64,000 nucleotides of DNA from Gilvirhabdus luticola (GTDB taxonomy: Bacteria; Bacteroidota; Bacteroidia; Flavobacteriales; Flavobacteriaceae). Positions 52,535-60,816 of this stretch are shown here, piece after piece. The translations under genes and the position numbers were made by a program. The stretch's first letter is position 1. Each line of letters starts with the position of its first letter. The notes beneath the pieces were generated by a model. The model worked only from the letters and a program-made list of their open reading frames with translations, searched no databases and had not been told where the DNA came from. The DNA is taken from the NCBI RefSeq assembly GCF_032583975.1, contig NZ_JAWHTF010000004.1; one strand, given 5' to 3'.

Positions 52535-54535
52535 TTGAAAATATTAGACAGATACATATTAACCACTTACCTTAAGACCTTTATTAGTGTGTTTGTCATA
52601 CTCATGCTAATTTTTGTTTTGCAAACCATTTGGCTATACATCAAAGAACTGGCTGGCAAAGATTTAGATATTTTTGTGATCGCCAAATTCTTAATCTACT
52701 TTACTCCAAAACTTATTCCTTTAGTTTTACCTTTAACCATCTTATTAGCTTCAATTATGGTTTTCGGAAATTTTGCCGAGAACTACGAATTTGCTGCCAT
52801 GAAATCTACAGGTATATCACTTCAACGTGCTATGGCAAGCTTAAGTGTCTTTATAGTTATTTTGGGTGTTGTCACATTTTTCTTTTCTAATAATGTCATC
52901 CCTTGGGCAGAATTCAATTCATTTAACTTAAGAAAGAATATTGCCAAACTAAAACCGGCCATGGCTATTGCAGAAGGACAGTTTAATGAAGTGGGTAATA
53001 TAAACATTAAAGTTGCTGAAAAAAGTGGTGATAGAGGGCAATACCTCAAGGATGTTGTTATTCATAAAAAATCACCAAAAGGTGTAGGAAATTATACGAC
53101 CATTATTTCAAAAACGGGAGAGCTTATAGGCGAAGAGAAATCAGATATTATTCAACTGATACTTTTTGACGGAAATTACTATGACGACACACCACCTAAA
53201 AATTATAAAGACAGAAACAAGAAGCCCTTTGTAAAAAGTGAATTTGAGAAATATACATTCAATATCGATTTGTCTAATTTGAATGATGTGGATTTAGATG
53301 AAAAAGGATATTCAGATAAATACGATATGCTCAACATGAGTGATTTAAGTTACACTATAGATTCATTAAAAATTAAAAGAAAGGAAGATTACCAAGATTT
53401 TTCATCGAGTTTATATAATCGTGCTGGCTTGTCAAATTTAAACAAAGGCTTAAATATTAATGATATTGAAAGAAACAAAAAAGGACAAGATACTATAAGC
53501 AAAGAGCACTTTCTTAATTATTATAATCATAGTAGAAAAGTGCAATTAATATCTATGGCATTAAACTCGGTAAAAAGTACTAAACAAATTATGAGTGTAA
53601 AAGAAATCAATCTAAAAACAAGAAATATCTGGTTAAATAAGCACATCATCGCCCTTCATGAAAAGCTTGCATTAGGCTTTGCTTGTATCATATTATTTTT
53701 TGTTGGAGCACCATTAGGAGCTTTAATTAGAAAAGGAGGTATTGGATTGCCTATGGTTATAGCAATTCTACTATTTTTAACCTATCATTTCATTGGTATA
53801 TTTGCCAAAAATAGCGCTAAAGACGGTAGTTTTAGTCCTGTATTTGCAACTTGGTTTTCTACTCTAATCATGTTGCCTTTAAGTATTTTTCTCACTAAAA
53901 GAGCAACAGCAGACAAAGGCTTGTTTGAGTTTGACAATTTCATAGAACCGTTAAAAGCCATGTTCAACTTTAAATCTAAAAATTTTGAATCTGAAAACGT
54001 TTCATCCAAACATAAACTTCATGAATTTAATGATGAAAAGTTAATCGATATAGCCAAAAACTATAAGAAATATAACTATTCAAATACAGATTTTTTAGAT
54101 ACCATTAATGTCCTAAATTCAAGAAATATATCTTATAAAGCCTTAAGAAATGAAGGTATTATCATTCCAGAAAGTATAGATGAATCTGAAAAGATTTTGG
54201 ATGATTTTAAATCACATTCAAAGTATGCTCTATCGCATTATATCATATCTGTAGCTCTTTTTATTTTGTTCTTTGTGTTTAGAAACAATAAGCTGCCTTC
54301 ACTTGCAGAAGCCTCTATTCAGTTAAGTCTGATGGCCTTGGTTATTTTTATGGTGTATTACTTTATTTCTTTCAAAAACTTGAGGCAATTTTATCGTTGC
54401 ATCAATAGGCTGAAGAATAAACCAAATGTTATGCTTTTAATATTAGGGCTTCCATTTTATTTTATTCCTTTCATGCTACTAAAGTATAAATTGAAGCAAG
54501 ACTTAAGACAAAATTCTTTAGATAGTTTAAAATAA
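52535..54535 (+). CDS. LptF/LptG family permease (YjgP/YjgQ)
   Basis: A 666-residue inner-membrane protein of the lipopolysaccharide transport complex LptB2FG, which moves LPS from the inner membrane to the outer membrane. The N-terminus KILDRYILTTYLKTFISVF and the GNFAENYEFAAMKSTGISLQ block near residue 70 are family marks, and EKLALGFACIILFFVGAPLG near residue 375 is the second membrane set. The C-terminal about 200 residues, with extra membrane segments from residue 555, go beyond the usual LptF/G core. Translation starts at TTG (52535). Whether it acts as LptF or LptG cannot be decided from this window. Confidence 0.88.
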   Translation: MKILDRYILTTYLKTFISVFVILMLIFVLQTIWLYIKELAGKDLDIFVIAKFLIYFTPKLIPLVLPLTILLASIMVFGNFAENYEFAAMKSTGISLQRAMASLSVFIVILGVVTFFFSNNVIPWAEFNSFNLRKNIAKLKPAMAIAEGQFNEVGNINIKVAEKSGDRGQYLKDVVIHKKSPKGVGNYTTIISKTGELIGEEKSDIIQLILFDGNYYDDTPPKNYKDRNKKPFVKSEFEKYTFNIDLSNLNDVDLDEKGYSDKYDMLNMSDLSYTIDSLKIKRKEDYQDFSSSLYNRAGLSNLNKGLNINDIERNKKGQDTISKEHFLNYYNHSRKVQLISMALNSVKSTKQIMSVKEINLKTRNIWLNKHIIALHEKLALGFACIILFFVGAPLGALIRKGGIGLPMVIAILLFLTYHFIGIFAKNSAKDGSFSPVFATWFSTLIMLPLSIFLTKRATADKGLFEFDNFIEPLKAMFNFKSKNFESENVSSKHKLHEFNDEKLIDIAKNYKKYNYSNTDFLDTINVLNSRNISYKALRNEGIIIPESIDESEKILDDFKSHSKYALSHYIISVALFILFFVFRNNKLPSLAEASIQLSLMALVIFMVYYFISFKNLRQFYRCINRLKNKPNVMLLILGLPFYFIPFMLLKYKLKQDLRQNSLDSLK

Positions 54536-54552
54536 GCAATATCTTTGCCATT

Positions 54553-55713
54553 ATGATTACGACTAAAACAAAACCATTAAGCACAAAAATATTTATGTTT
54601 CATACCATAAAAGAGGCTATAAGCGATATAAAGAAAGGGAAGATTGTTATTGTTGTAGATGACAAAAACAGAGAAAACGAAGGAGATTTTATAGCTGCAG
54701 CCGAAAAGGTTACACCAGAAATGATCAATTTTATGGCTGCCAATGGACGAGGATTAATATGTGCTCCGTTAACCGAAGATAGATGCAATGAATTGGATTT
54801 AACCATGATGGTTCAGAACAACACGGTGTTACATCATACACAATTTACAGTTTCTGTAGATTTAATTGGTCATGGTTGCACCACTGGAATATCAGTACAT
54901 GATCGTGCAAAAACTATTAAAGCTTTGGTTGATGACAATACGAGACCTCACGATCTTGGTCGACCTGGTCATATCTTTCCGTTACGTGCAAAAAATGGTG
55001 GTGTTTTAAGACGTACAGGTCACACAGAAGCCGCTGTAGATTTGGCACGACTAGCTGGTTTTAAACCTGCTGGTATTTTGGTCGAAATACTGAATGAGGA
55101 TGGTACTATGGCAAGATTACCCCAACTTGTAAAAGTTGCAGAAAAGTTCGGCCTTAAAATAATTTCAATTGAAGATTTGGTCGCTTACAGGATGCAGCAC
55201 GACTCTCTGATTGAAAAAAGAGAAGACTTTAATTTAGAAACCAGATTTGGAAGTTTTAGATTAAGAGCCTACCAACAAACCACAAATAACCAAATACATA
55301 TTGCATTAACCAAAGGTGAATGGAAAACAAACGAATCTGTTCTGACTCGTGTGAATTCTACATTGGTTAATAATGATATTTTGGGTACGCTTACCAATAA
55401 TCCAGACAAAAAATTAGACGACATGTTCAATCTAATCAATCAAGCTGGAAGTGGTGCTATAATTTTTATTAACCAAGAACCTCAGTCTATGAATTTGTTA
55501 AAACGCCTTAATGTTTTAAAAGAATCACAAATTGAAGGTAATGTTGTAAAAGCACCGAGAATAGAAATGGACACCAAAGATTTCGGTATTGGAGCCCAGA
55601 TACTTCATGATTTAAATATCCATAAACTACGTCTAATTTCTAATAGCGAGCAAACAAAACGTGTTGGCATTATTGGTTACGGATTAGAAATTATTGAATA
55701 CGTTGGGTATTAA
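54553..55713 (+). CDS. ribB: RibB (3,4-dihydroxy-2-butanone-4-phosphate synthase) with a degenerate RibA-like domain
   Basis: A 386-residue enzyme of riboflavin synthesis. Residues 15-215 form the DHBP synthase: VVDDKNRENEGDFIAAAEKV, TQFTVSVDLIGHGCTTGISV, RPGHIFPL and RRTGHTEAAVDLARLAG are intact. Residues 230-386 resemble GTP cyclohydrolase II but lack its zinc cysteines: the CDCG region reads RVNSTLVNNDILGTLTN, and the QEGRGIG motif reads NQEPQSMN. Cyclohydrolase activity is therefore unlikely, and RibA must be elsewhere. Two starts are possible, ATG 54553 and ATG 54595; the second gives the shorter family-like N-terminus. It converges on the next gene with a 4-base overlap. Confidence 0.9.
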   Translation: MITTKTKPLSTKIFMFHTIKEAISDIKKGKIVIVVDDKNRENEGDFIAAAEKVTPEMINFMAANGRGLICAPLTEDRCNELDLTMMVQNNTVLHHTQFTVSVDLIGHGCTTGISVHDRAKTIKALVDDNTRPHDLGRPGHIFPLRAKNGGVLRRTGHTEAAVDLARLAGFKPAGILVEILNEDGTMARLPQLVKVAEKFGLKIISIEDLVAYRMQHDSLIEKREDFNLETRFGSFRLRAYQQTTNNQIHIALTKGEWKTNESVLTRVNSTLVNNDILGTLTNNPDKKLDDMFNLINQAGSGAIIFINQEPQSMNLLKRLNVLKESQIEGNVVKAPRIEMDTKDFGIGAQILHDLNIHKLRLISNSEQTKRVGIIGYGLEIIEYVGY

Positions 55714-56666
55714 TCTGTAACTTCAAACGTTTTAAGCATATTTTTGCTAGACGTATTTGGAACTTCAGAGATTAAAGCATACTTGCCTGGTGATAAATCC
55801 ACTTCAAAATATTGTGTACTTCCAGCTGGAGCATCATTGGTGCCACCCAAAAACGTAACACCGTCCGGAACAGGATCCATTAAACCTGTTGGTGTTGCCC
55901 AATTCATCCAGGCTTCAAGTTCTTTTAAATCAGCATTTTCTTCTAGCTTAACAAGATTTACATCATGTCCAACAAAATTTTCATGCACTATCTGATCTTC
56001 ATAATGAACAGCAAAAGTGTGCTTTCCTTTAGTGATTGTTCCTTCGTAATTAATACCTTGTGTGCTTGAAATCCTTATATCTAAATCTGCTTCTGGAGGT
56101 GTATTACCACTATCTTCATCTAAAACATGTATTTCTTTGGCCATTCCCATAGAGGTATGAAACTTACCATCTGCCATTTTCACATAACATTCCATTATAT
56201 AAAGACCTGGATCTAATTTTACAGTGGTAATACTAGTTTGTTTTGGAGATAGTAATCCAGAGCCTCCGGTAAATACGATTTGACCAAACCACTCAGGTAA
56301 CTTCCCAAATTCAGCCATAGCCTTATCCATATCTCCTTGCATAATAAATTCCATGCCATTTTCAAATGGAGGTCCAACCTCTGCTATGGTATTCTGGATT
56401 GTTTTTCCTTCAGGATATTTATCTAAAAGAAAGAAATGGGCTTGAGTAGATTTATTAATATACTTAAAGGTATTCCAACCTGATGGAATCGTGTCTACAG
56501 ATTGGAAATCCATAACATTGGTAACAATCTCTATATAATGTTCAGTTTGTTTAACGTCTTCTGTTTCTGTGTCGTGTAGTTTTATTTGTTCCTTTTTGTC
56601 GTTTTTACAATTAAATAAGAATAGGAACAAAAGACATAGTTTGATAAAAAATAAAGTTGATTTCAT
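55710..56666 (-). CDS. Lipoprotein with two cupredoxin-like halves
   Basis: A 318-residue lipoprotein with a lipobox ending at Cys20 (LFNC). It looks like two related beta-sandwich domains. The first half ends LDPGLYIMECYVKMADGKFH and TSMGMAKEIHV, and the second ends LSPGKYALISEVPNTSSKNM followed by LKTFEVTD. This is the last-strand pattern of cupredoxins, in which Cys, His and Met bind copper. The first half keeps Cys, His and Met in that order; the second lacks the Cys. A copper-binding or copper-handling role is possible but not shown. No known function for this combination is recognised by me. It is on the strand opposite ribB. Confidence 0.7.
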   Translation of the reverse strand: MKSTLFFIKLCLLFLFLFNCKNDKKEQIKLHDTETEDVKQTEHYIEIVTNVMDFQSVDTIPSGWNTFKYINKSTQAHFFLLDKYPEGKTIQNTIAEVGPPFENGMEFIMQGDMDKAMAEFGKLPEWFGQIVFTGGSGLLSPKQTSITTVKLDPGLYIMECYVKMADGKFHTSMGMAKEIHVLDEDSGNTPPEADLDIRISSTQGINYEGTITKGKHTFAVHYEDQIVHENFVGHDVNLVKLEENADLKELEAWMNWATPTGLMDPVPDGVTFLGGTNDAPAGSTQYFEVDLSPGKYALISEVPNTSSKNMLKTFEVTD

Positions 56667-56732
56667 TGGTTGAGAATTAGTTAATATTCTCTAAATTAAT
56701 AATTATGATTCAATTGAAAAAATTAAAATTTA

Positions 56733-57929
56733 TCAAACTAAATATTTAGATATTATCTCAACCATTTTTTGTGATCTATTAACTACTTCCTTTTCTGTCC
56801 AAGATAATTTTATTAAACAAGAAATATTACGCCCAATAAAGTGGTCTGATTGTGAGAATGATTTTGTTTTGAGATACTTCAATCCTTCCTTAACTTCAGC
56901 TGATAGAGGATATAGCGTTTTCAAGGTCTTTAAATGCTCCCACTTTCTGATGTAATGCCAGTTATTGTCGTAATAATGAAAGCAGCCATCAACTCCAGCT
57001 TCTTTTAATGCTGTAGTGGCTTTTCTGGCGGTTTCTAAATCTGGTAAAAAGAAGCTTAAAAACGAATAACTTTCTACTCCGCCTTCAGGAACTGTTCTAA
57101 ATGTAATTTGAGGAATTTTTGATAGGGCATTTCTTAAAATTGTATAATTTTTCTTTTGTATTGCCACAAATTCATCTAAACGTCGTAACTGTGCCAACCC
57201 AACAGCTGCATTTAATTCTGATATTCTAAAATTATATCCTAAAAACGGATGCGTTTCTGCACCTCTATCGTTTCCAATATGGTCGTGCCCATGATCTGAA
57301 AAGTGATCAGAATGCTTGTAATAGGTTTCATAGTTGGTTAACACGGCTCCGCCTTCTCCACAGGTGATAATCTTTACATAATCCAGAGATAGACAACCTA
57401 AATCACCAATACTGCCCAGAGGCTTGCCTCTATAAGTTGCACCTGTCGCCTGTGAAGAATCTTCTATTAAGACTAGATTATGTTTTTTACAGATGTTCAA
57501 CAAAGTGTCAAGATTTGCCATGCTTCCACACATGTGTACTGGCATAATGGCTTTGGTCTTTCTCGTAATGGCTTCTTCAACCGCTTTTGGATCTAGAGTC
57601 AAAGTGTCATCAATATCTACCAAAATAGGAATAGCTCCTAATATCATAATAGCTTCAAAACTGGCTACAAAAGTAAAGACAGGCATAATGACCTCGTCTC
57701 CTGCTCCAATACCAGCCGATGCCAATGCAATACTTACTGCGGCTGTACCACTGGAGACTAGTTGAGCATGTTTTACCTGAAATTTGTTTTCTAATTCCTG
57801 TTCTAATTGTCTGGCTTTCCAATGACCATTACGCATGCCATCAAAACCGTAACGCATTAAAACGCCGTTTTCCAATACATCGTTTAATTCTTTACGTTCG
57901 GCATCACCAAACAATTCAAATCCTGGCAT
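56733..57929 (-). CDS. DegT/DnrJ/EryC1/StrS-family PLP aminotransferase
   Basis: A 398-residue PLP enzyme of the sugar/nucleotide-sugar aminotransferase group. The family marks are GTAAVSIALASAGIGAGDEV near residue 61, the LIEDSSQATGATYRGKPLG block near residue 153 and the PLP lysine in LDYVKIITCGEGGAVLTN near residue 182, with the late segment YNFRISELNAAVGLAQLRRL near residue 229. These enzymes transfer an amino group to keto-sugars in LPS, capsule or secondary metabolites. No sugar genes are next to it, so the substrate is unknown. It lies 24 bases downstream of the nitroreductase gene. Confidence 0.92.
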   Translation of the reverse strand: MPGFELFGDAERKELNDVLENGVLMRYGFDGMRNGHWKARQLEQELENKFQVKHAQLVSSGTAAVSIALASAGIGAGDEVIMPVFTFVASFEAIMILGAIPILVDIDDTLTLDPKAVEEAITRKTKAIMPVHMCGSMANLDTLLNICKKHNLVLIEDSSQATGATYRGKPLGSIGDLGCLSLDYVKIITCGEGGAVLTNYETYYKHSDHFSDHGHDHIGNDRGAETHPFLGYNFRISELNAAVGLAQLRRLDEFVAIQKKNYTILRNALSKIPQITFRTVPEGGVESYSFLSFFLPDLETARKATTALKEAGVDGCFHYYDNNWHYIRKWEHLKTLKTLYPLSAEVKEGLKYLKTKSFSQSDHFIGRNISCLIKLSWTEKEVVNRSQKMVEIISKYLV

Positions 57930-57953
57930 ATATTATTAGATTAAAGCTTAAAA

Positions 57954-58583
57954 CTACAATTCTATAGTACTTTCTGCAATGGTTTTTCTTACTTTTTTAA
58001 AATCGGCAAACATATCGTCTTCAGCCCTGTAACCAATAGGCATGACTAACACAGATTTCAGTCCTTTGTCTTTTAATTGAAATATATCATCATATTTTGT
58101 TGCAAAAAATCCCTCCATGGGGCAGGCATCTATTTGCTCTATGGCGCAAACGGTCATCAGGTTGCCCAGTGCAATGTAGGCTTGTTTTGTAGACCACTCC
58201 TGCCTTTCTTGTACAGACATTTGTTGCATCATACGCTTTAGGTCATCTCTGTAAGGGTCTAAAATAGTATTGGAAGTATGTCTTTTGTCTTGAATATTAT
58301 CAAACAAATCATCTACATCCGTATCGGTAATATTATCCTGAATACAAAGGACCAGTAAATGTGAAGCTTCTAGCACCTGTCTTTGTCCGTAGGAATGTTC
58401 TATAAGGTTTTTTCTTATGTCTTTGTCCGCTACCACCAGCATACTAATGGTTTGTAGGCCAAAAGAGGTTGCTGTAAGATTGAATGCTTCTTTTATAATC
58501 TGTACTTTTTGTGGACTCAAGTGCTTGTTAGCATCAAACTTTTTGGTAGCATATCTCCATTTTAAATGTTCTATAACATTCAT
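57954..58583 (-). CDS. Nitroreductase-family NAD(P)H-dependent oxidoreductase
   Basis: A 209-residue FMN enzyme of the nitroreductase family (NfsB type). It has EHLKWRYATKKFDANKHLS with the FMN-binding Arg, then FNLTATSFGLQTISMLVV near residue 34, QAYIALGNLMTVCAIEQIDA near residue 133 and ACPMEGFFATKYDDIF. The C-terminal SVLVMPIGYRAEDDMF fits. It likely reduces quinones or nitro compounds with NAD(P)H; the physiological substrate is unknown. The DegT gene follows 24 bases later and a possible promoter lies just upstream. Confidence 0.92.
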   Translation of the reverse strand: MNVIEHLKWRYATKKFDANKHLSPQKVQIIKEAFNLTATSFGLQTISMLVVADKDIRKNLIEHSYGQRQVLEASHLLVLCIQDNITDTDVDDLFDNIQDKRHTSNTILDPYRDDLKRMMQQMSVQERQEWSTKQAYIALGNLMTVCAIEQIDACPMEGFFATKYDDIFQLKDKGLKSVLVMPIGYRAEDDMFADFKKVRKTIAESTIEL

Positions 58584-58599
58584 AAGTATTACTTTTAGA

Positions 58600-58631
58600 C
58601 AAAGATAACATAAGCACTACATATTTTGCAG
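58600..58631 (-). promoter_or_regulatory. Putative promoter of the nitroreductase gene
   Basis: Minus-strand TATCTTTG at 58607-58600 is a full -7 match. Twenty-one bases further upstream the sequence is CTG (58631-58629), one base from the TTG of the -33 element. The leader to the ATG at 58583 would be about 10-15 bases. Confidence 0.5.
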
Positions 58632-58693
58632 GCGGTTTGATAAATTAAGTCAATATGTGTATAAAAAATAGTTTTAAAAAATTAAACATAAAT

Positions 58694-58724
58694 TTGAAAG
58701 AAATAAAAAAGGGTTCTATATTTG
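58694..58724 (+). promoter_or_regulatory. tRNA-Ser promoter (Bacteroidota type)
   Basis: TTG at 58694-58696 and TATATTTG at 58717-58724 are separated by exactly 20 bases, a perfect match to the Bacteroidota consensus. Transcription should begin near 58731, a few bases before the tRNA at 58735. Confidence 0.8.
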
Positions 58725-58734
58725 CACCCGCTAC

Positions 58735-58819
58735 GGAGAAATGGCAGAGTGGTCGAATGCGGCAGTCTTGAAAACTGTTGAGGGTCACACCTCCGGGGGT
58801 TCGAATCCCTCTTTCTCCG
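58735..58819 (+). tRNA. tRNA-Ser (anticodon UGA)
   Basis: The 85-base sequence folds as a class II tRNA: acceptor arms GGAGAAA and TTTCTCC with discriminator G at 58819, an anticodon loop CTTGAAA (anticodon TGA at 58769-58771) on a 5-bp stem with one G-T pair, a long variable arm, and the T arm with GGTTCGAATCC. The anticodon reads UCA-type serine codons. No CCA is encoded. Unknown accessory genes start right after it, and the 3' end of a tRNA gene is a common site for integration of mobile elements. Confidence 0.95.
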
Positions 58820-58827
58820 CAATATGA

Positions 58828-58867
58828 AACCATATTCTTTTAATTATCAAAAGGTTATGGTTTTTTT
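58828..58867 (+). terminator. Terminator of the tRNA-Ser gene
   Basis: A hairpin in which AACCATATTCTTTT (58828-58841) pairs imperfectly with AAAAGGTTATGGTT (58849-58862), with two mismatches in the middle, followed by a T-run to 58867. The position 9 bases after the tRNA end is typical. Confidence 0.65.
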
Positions 58868-58875
58868 GTTTATAT

Positions 58876-58894
58876 TTTAGTCAACATTTAGTCA
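58876..58894. repeat. 11-base spaced direct repeat TTTAGTCA
   Basis: TTTAGTCA occurs at 58876-58883 and again at 58887-58894, one helical turn apart, about 60 bases downstream of the tRNA. Short phased repeats beside a tRNA 3' end are compatible with integrase arm-binding sites, but no integrase is in the window, and the second copy lies in a possible small reading frame. Confidence 0.3.
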
Positions 58895-58958
58895 TTTCTT
58901 TAAATAAAGCTAATTCGTCAAAAGAAATTTCATCGATTTGGATTGTTTTCGTTATCAT
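58881..58958 (-). CDS. Possible 25-residue peptide or gene remnant next to tRNA-Ser
   Basis: An ATG at 58958 opens a short frame of 25 residues starting MITKTIQIDEISFDEL and ending at a TGA at 58881-58883, 62 bases after the tRNA 3' end. The charged amphipathic start looks like the first lines of small DNA-binding proteins of integrative elements, so this may be the truncated end of an excisionase-like gene. It could also be a chance reading frame. Not recognised as a known family. Confidence 0.25.
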   Translation of the reverse strand: MITKTIQIDEISFDELALFKEMTKC

Positions 58959-59004
58959 AATTATTATTTTTAAAGTTCTATTATAGTTTTTAAGAATTAG
59001 ATCA

Positions 59005-59286
59005 TCATTTTACAGATGGTTTTTTAACTGGCCTTAAGTTCATCTTATTGTTACAATATGATTTAAACACATAGCCGTTCTTCCTTATATCCCTTGCTAT
59101 CCACTGTGCAATGGCATAGTGCCTATTTTTAAAAGGTTTAAGGCGTTCAAAATACTTTTGAAAGACTTCCATCAGGACTTTGTCTTTTTTTGAGATTAAC
59201 ACTCTATAATTAAGATCATTTTTCGTGTACGTTATGGCTCCATCACCATTTTTTGTAATGAATACCTTAAAATTGGAAATTAACAT
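59005..59286 (-). CDS. Unrecognised 93-residue protein
   Basis: A 93-residue basic, soluble protein, MLISNFKVFITKNGDGAITY at the start, a middle with DLNYRVLISKKDKVLMEVFQ and a C-terminus rich in Lys and Asn. No signal peptide, membrane segment or motif is recognised. It has an N-terminal beta hairpin (repeated IxKxGDGAxTYTK pattern) followed by helices. It is the first substantial gene after tRNA-Ser in the accessory region. A 336-base gap with no convincing gene precedes it. Confidence 0.55.
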   Translation of the reverse strand: MLISNFKVFITKNGDGAITYTKNDLNYRVLISKKDKVLMEVFQKYFERLKPFKNRHYAIAQWIARDIRKNGYVFKSYCNNKMNLRPVKKPSVK

Positions 59287-59622
59287 AATTTGATGATTTT
59301 ATTAATGTAAAAGCTGAAAAAGCTGCAATTCTTTTTGATAAGGAAATTATATGAATCAAGAGAATATTCAAGGTGAAAGTCCTAACATATATGTATGAAT
59401 TACATAACATATATATGTATAGTTTAACTACTAATTCGGGAATTAAACAGTCTTTTAAAATTGAAAATAGTTCCGAAAAACAAGAAACTCCTACTGTTGT
59501 AGTGTTGTTTAGTTACATCTTTGGTAGAAAAAACACCTTTTTTTACAGGGAAAGGCCCTTAAGGTGTGCCTTTAGACAGTTAAGTCAGTTCGTTCCTACA
59601 ATCTTTTTCAAAAAGGATTATA
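59287..59622. other. AT-rich gap of 336 bases with palindromes and a foldable segment
   Basis: No convincing gene is seen. Two palindromes, ACATATATGT (59385-59394) and ACATATATATGT (59407-59418), lie 22 bases apart and could be operator half-sites. A segment at 59533-59573 can fold two ways: ACACCTT (59533-59539) with AAGGTGT (59561-59567), or AAAGGC (59551-59556) with GCCTTT (59568-59573), the latter enclosing CCTTAAGG. The two stems exclude each other. A plus-strand reading frame at 59373-59699 covers part of it but is unlike a real gene. Confidence 0.4.
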
Positions 59623-60039
59623 CTATTTTGACCTTAAGTATGGAGCATAGATTAATGTATAGCCCAAACCAGCAAAGGTTAGTGAAGCGGTTAACGTGAC
59701 CCCTAAAAACAATGTGGCAAATATTGACAGTCCAAAAATGGATAGATCTATTAGCCTATTGCTTTTCACAATGGCATATCTGACATATCTGTTGCTCTCG
59801 GCTATAGCTATTAGACCCGCTAAAGTTATGGAGCCAAAGAATACATAGGTGGCTATTGTAGAACTTACAAGCACACCAATGCAAGATAAAACAAGATATA
59901 TCAGAGCACCTTTTGTGAAGGATATTGGATTTACCTTTTGAACTCTGATAAATCTCGGATTAATATGCTTATCAGGTTTTTCTATAGAAGGAGGCTTTCC
60001 TTGAAATATCTCCTTCAATTCGTCTTTGAACAAAATCAT
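59623..60039 (-). CDS. Unrecognised membrane protein (two or three helices)
   Basis: A 138-residue protein. Residues 1-37 are charged and soluble; residues 43-71 (GALIYLVLSCIGVLVSSTIA and following) form a membrane stretch and residues 97-131 form two more (LSIFGLSIFATLFLGVTLTA, then the TFAGLGYTLIYAP stretch). No family recognised. It is encoded 2 bases after the 204-residue gene, so both are co-expressed. Membrane proteins paired with a soluble partner are common in mobile-element cargo and defence modules, but there is no direct evidence of function. Confidence 0.6.
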   Translation of the reverse strand: MILFKDELKEIFQGKPPSIEKPDKHINPRFIRVQKVNPISFTKGALIYLVLSCIGVLVSSTIATYVFFGSITLAGLIAIAESNRYVRYAIVKSNRLIDLSIFGLSIFATLFLGVTLTASLTFAGLGYTLIYAPYLRSK

Positions 60040-60041
60040 TG

Positions 60042-60656
60042 TTAGACTGTTTGGGTTCTAATGTTATTATTAGTCTTGACCCGTTCTTTGATATCCCTTA
60101 TCTTACAATAGAACTGGCTTGTAGAATGTTTAACTCGCTTTGGCGACCTCAACAAAGATTGTTGTGACTTCTTTGTTTTAAGTTTCCTTGCGTTCATTAT
60201 ATCCTCTACTGTTTTGTCGAAGATATTAAGCTTGTCAATTATCTTTGCCTCTGCATAGCAAACGGTGTCTGCCATTGTTTGAAACCCTAAATGCATGATA
60301 CCTGCCGTTACGTTGATTCCGATAACAGCTACAGCTTTTACTTTTGCTTTATTTCTTGTGTTCATTGTTTTGTTGCCTGTTTCCAAGTCTTTGTTAAAAT
60401 TAGTATTGACTATAAAATCTGACTCCTCCGATTTGTGCTCATATAAGAACTTATTATAAACTTCATGGGTGTCATTGAATTGAACCTCTTCAAGACTTCC
60501 CAAAGAAATCTCGAAGCTCGGATATCTTTGATGGAGCTCCGTATAGATATCGCCTAATCTGGTGTTCTTCCATAATTGGAAGATTTCATTGTTTTCTAAA
60601 GCTACATAGCCTTTGTTGGACAATAGAATAACTATATGCCCATCTGTTGTTTGCAT
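60042..60656 (-). CDS. Unrecognised 204-residue protein
   Basis: A soluble protein whose N-terminal 80 residues look like a small alpha/beta domain (DGHIVILLSNKGYVALENN), while the C-terminal part from about residue 95 is lysine-rich and helical (KAVAVIGINVTAGIMHLGFQ followed by AEAKIIDKLNIF and KRVKHSTSQFYCKIRD). The middle hydrophobic stretch at about residues 107-128 is too short and polar to be a sure membrane helix. No known family is recognised. It is upstream of the membrane-protein gene by 2 bases. Just before it lies a GC-rich element (CCCCC at about 60730, GGGGG about 25 bases later). Confidence 0.6.
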   Translation of the reverse strand: MQTTDGHIVILLSNKGYVALENNEIFQLWKNTRLGDIYTELHQRYPSFEISLGSLEEVQFNDTHEVYNKFLYEHKSEESDFIVNTNFNKDLETGNKTMNTRNKAKVKAVAVIGINVTAGIMHLGFQTMADTVCYAEAKIIDKLNIFDKTVEDIMNARKLKTKKSQQSLLRSPKRVKHSTSQFYCKIRDIKERVKTNNNIRTQTV

Positions 60657-60816
60657 AATAAAATGCCTGTTTCCAGGACTTTATTGATTAATAAAAAAAG
60701 ACTCTCTTTTTGGTCTAAAAAAAGGAAGCCCCCGTACCAAAAAATGAATTATAAGAAGGGGGTAAATGCATACTGTTAAGTGAATGAATTTGAATGCCAA
60801 ACAGAATACTTAACTA

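Noticed and set aside
58645..58833. 62-residue minus-strand reading frame over the tRNA-Ser region
   Set aside because: It lies antisense across the tRNA gene and its terminator, and its sequence follows from the tRNA itself.
59373..59699. 108-residue plus-strand reading frame in the AT-rich gap
   Set aside because: Low-complexity start, no recognisable domain, and it overlaps the better minus-strand membrane gene by 77 bases.
60727..60765. CCCCC and GGGGG runs that could pair before the 204-residue gene
   Set aside because: The loop is about 25 bases and the stem only five to seven pairs, too weak to call a regulatory hairpin.
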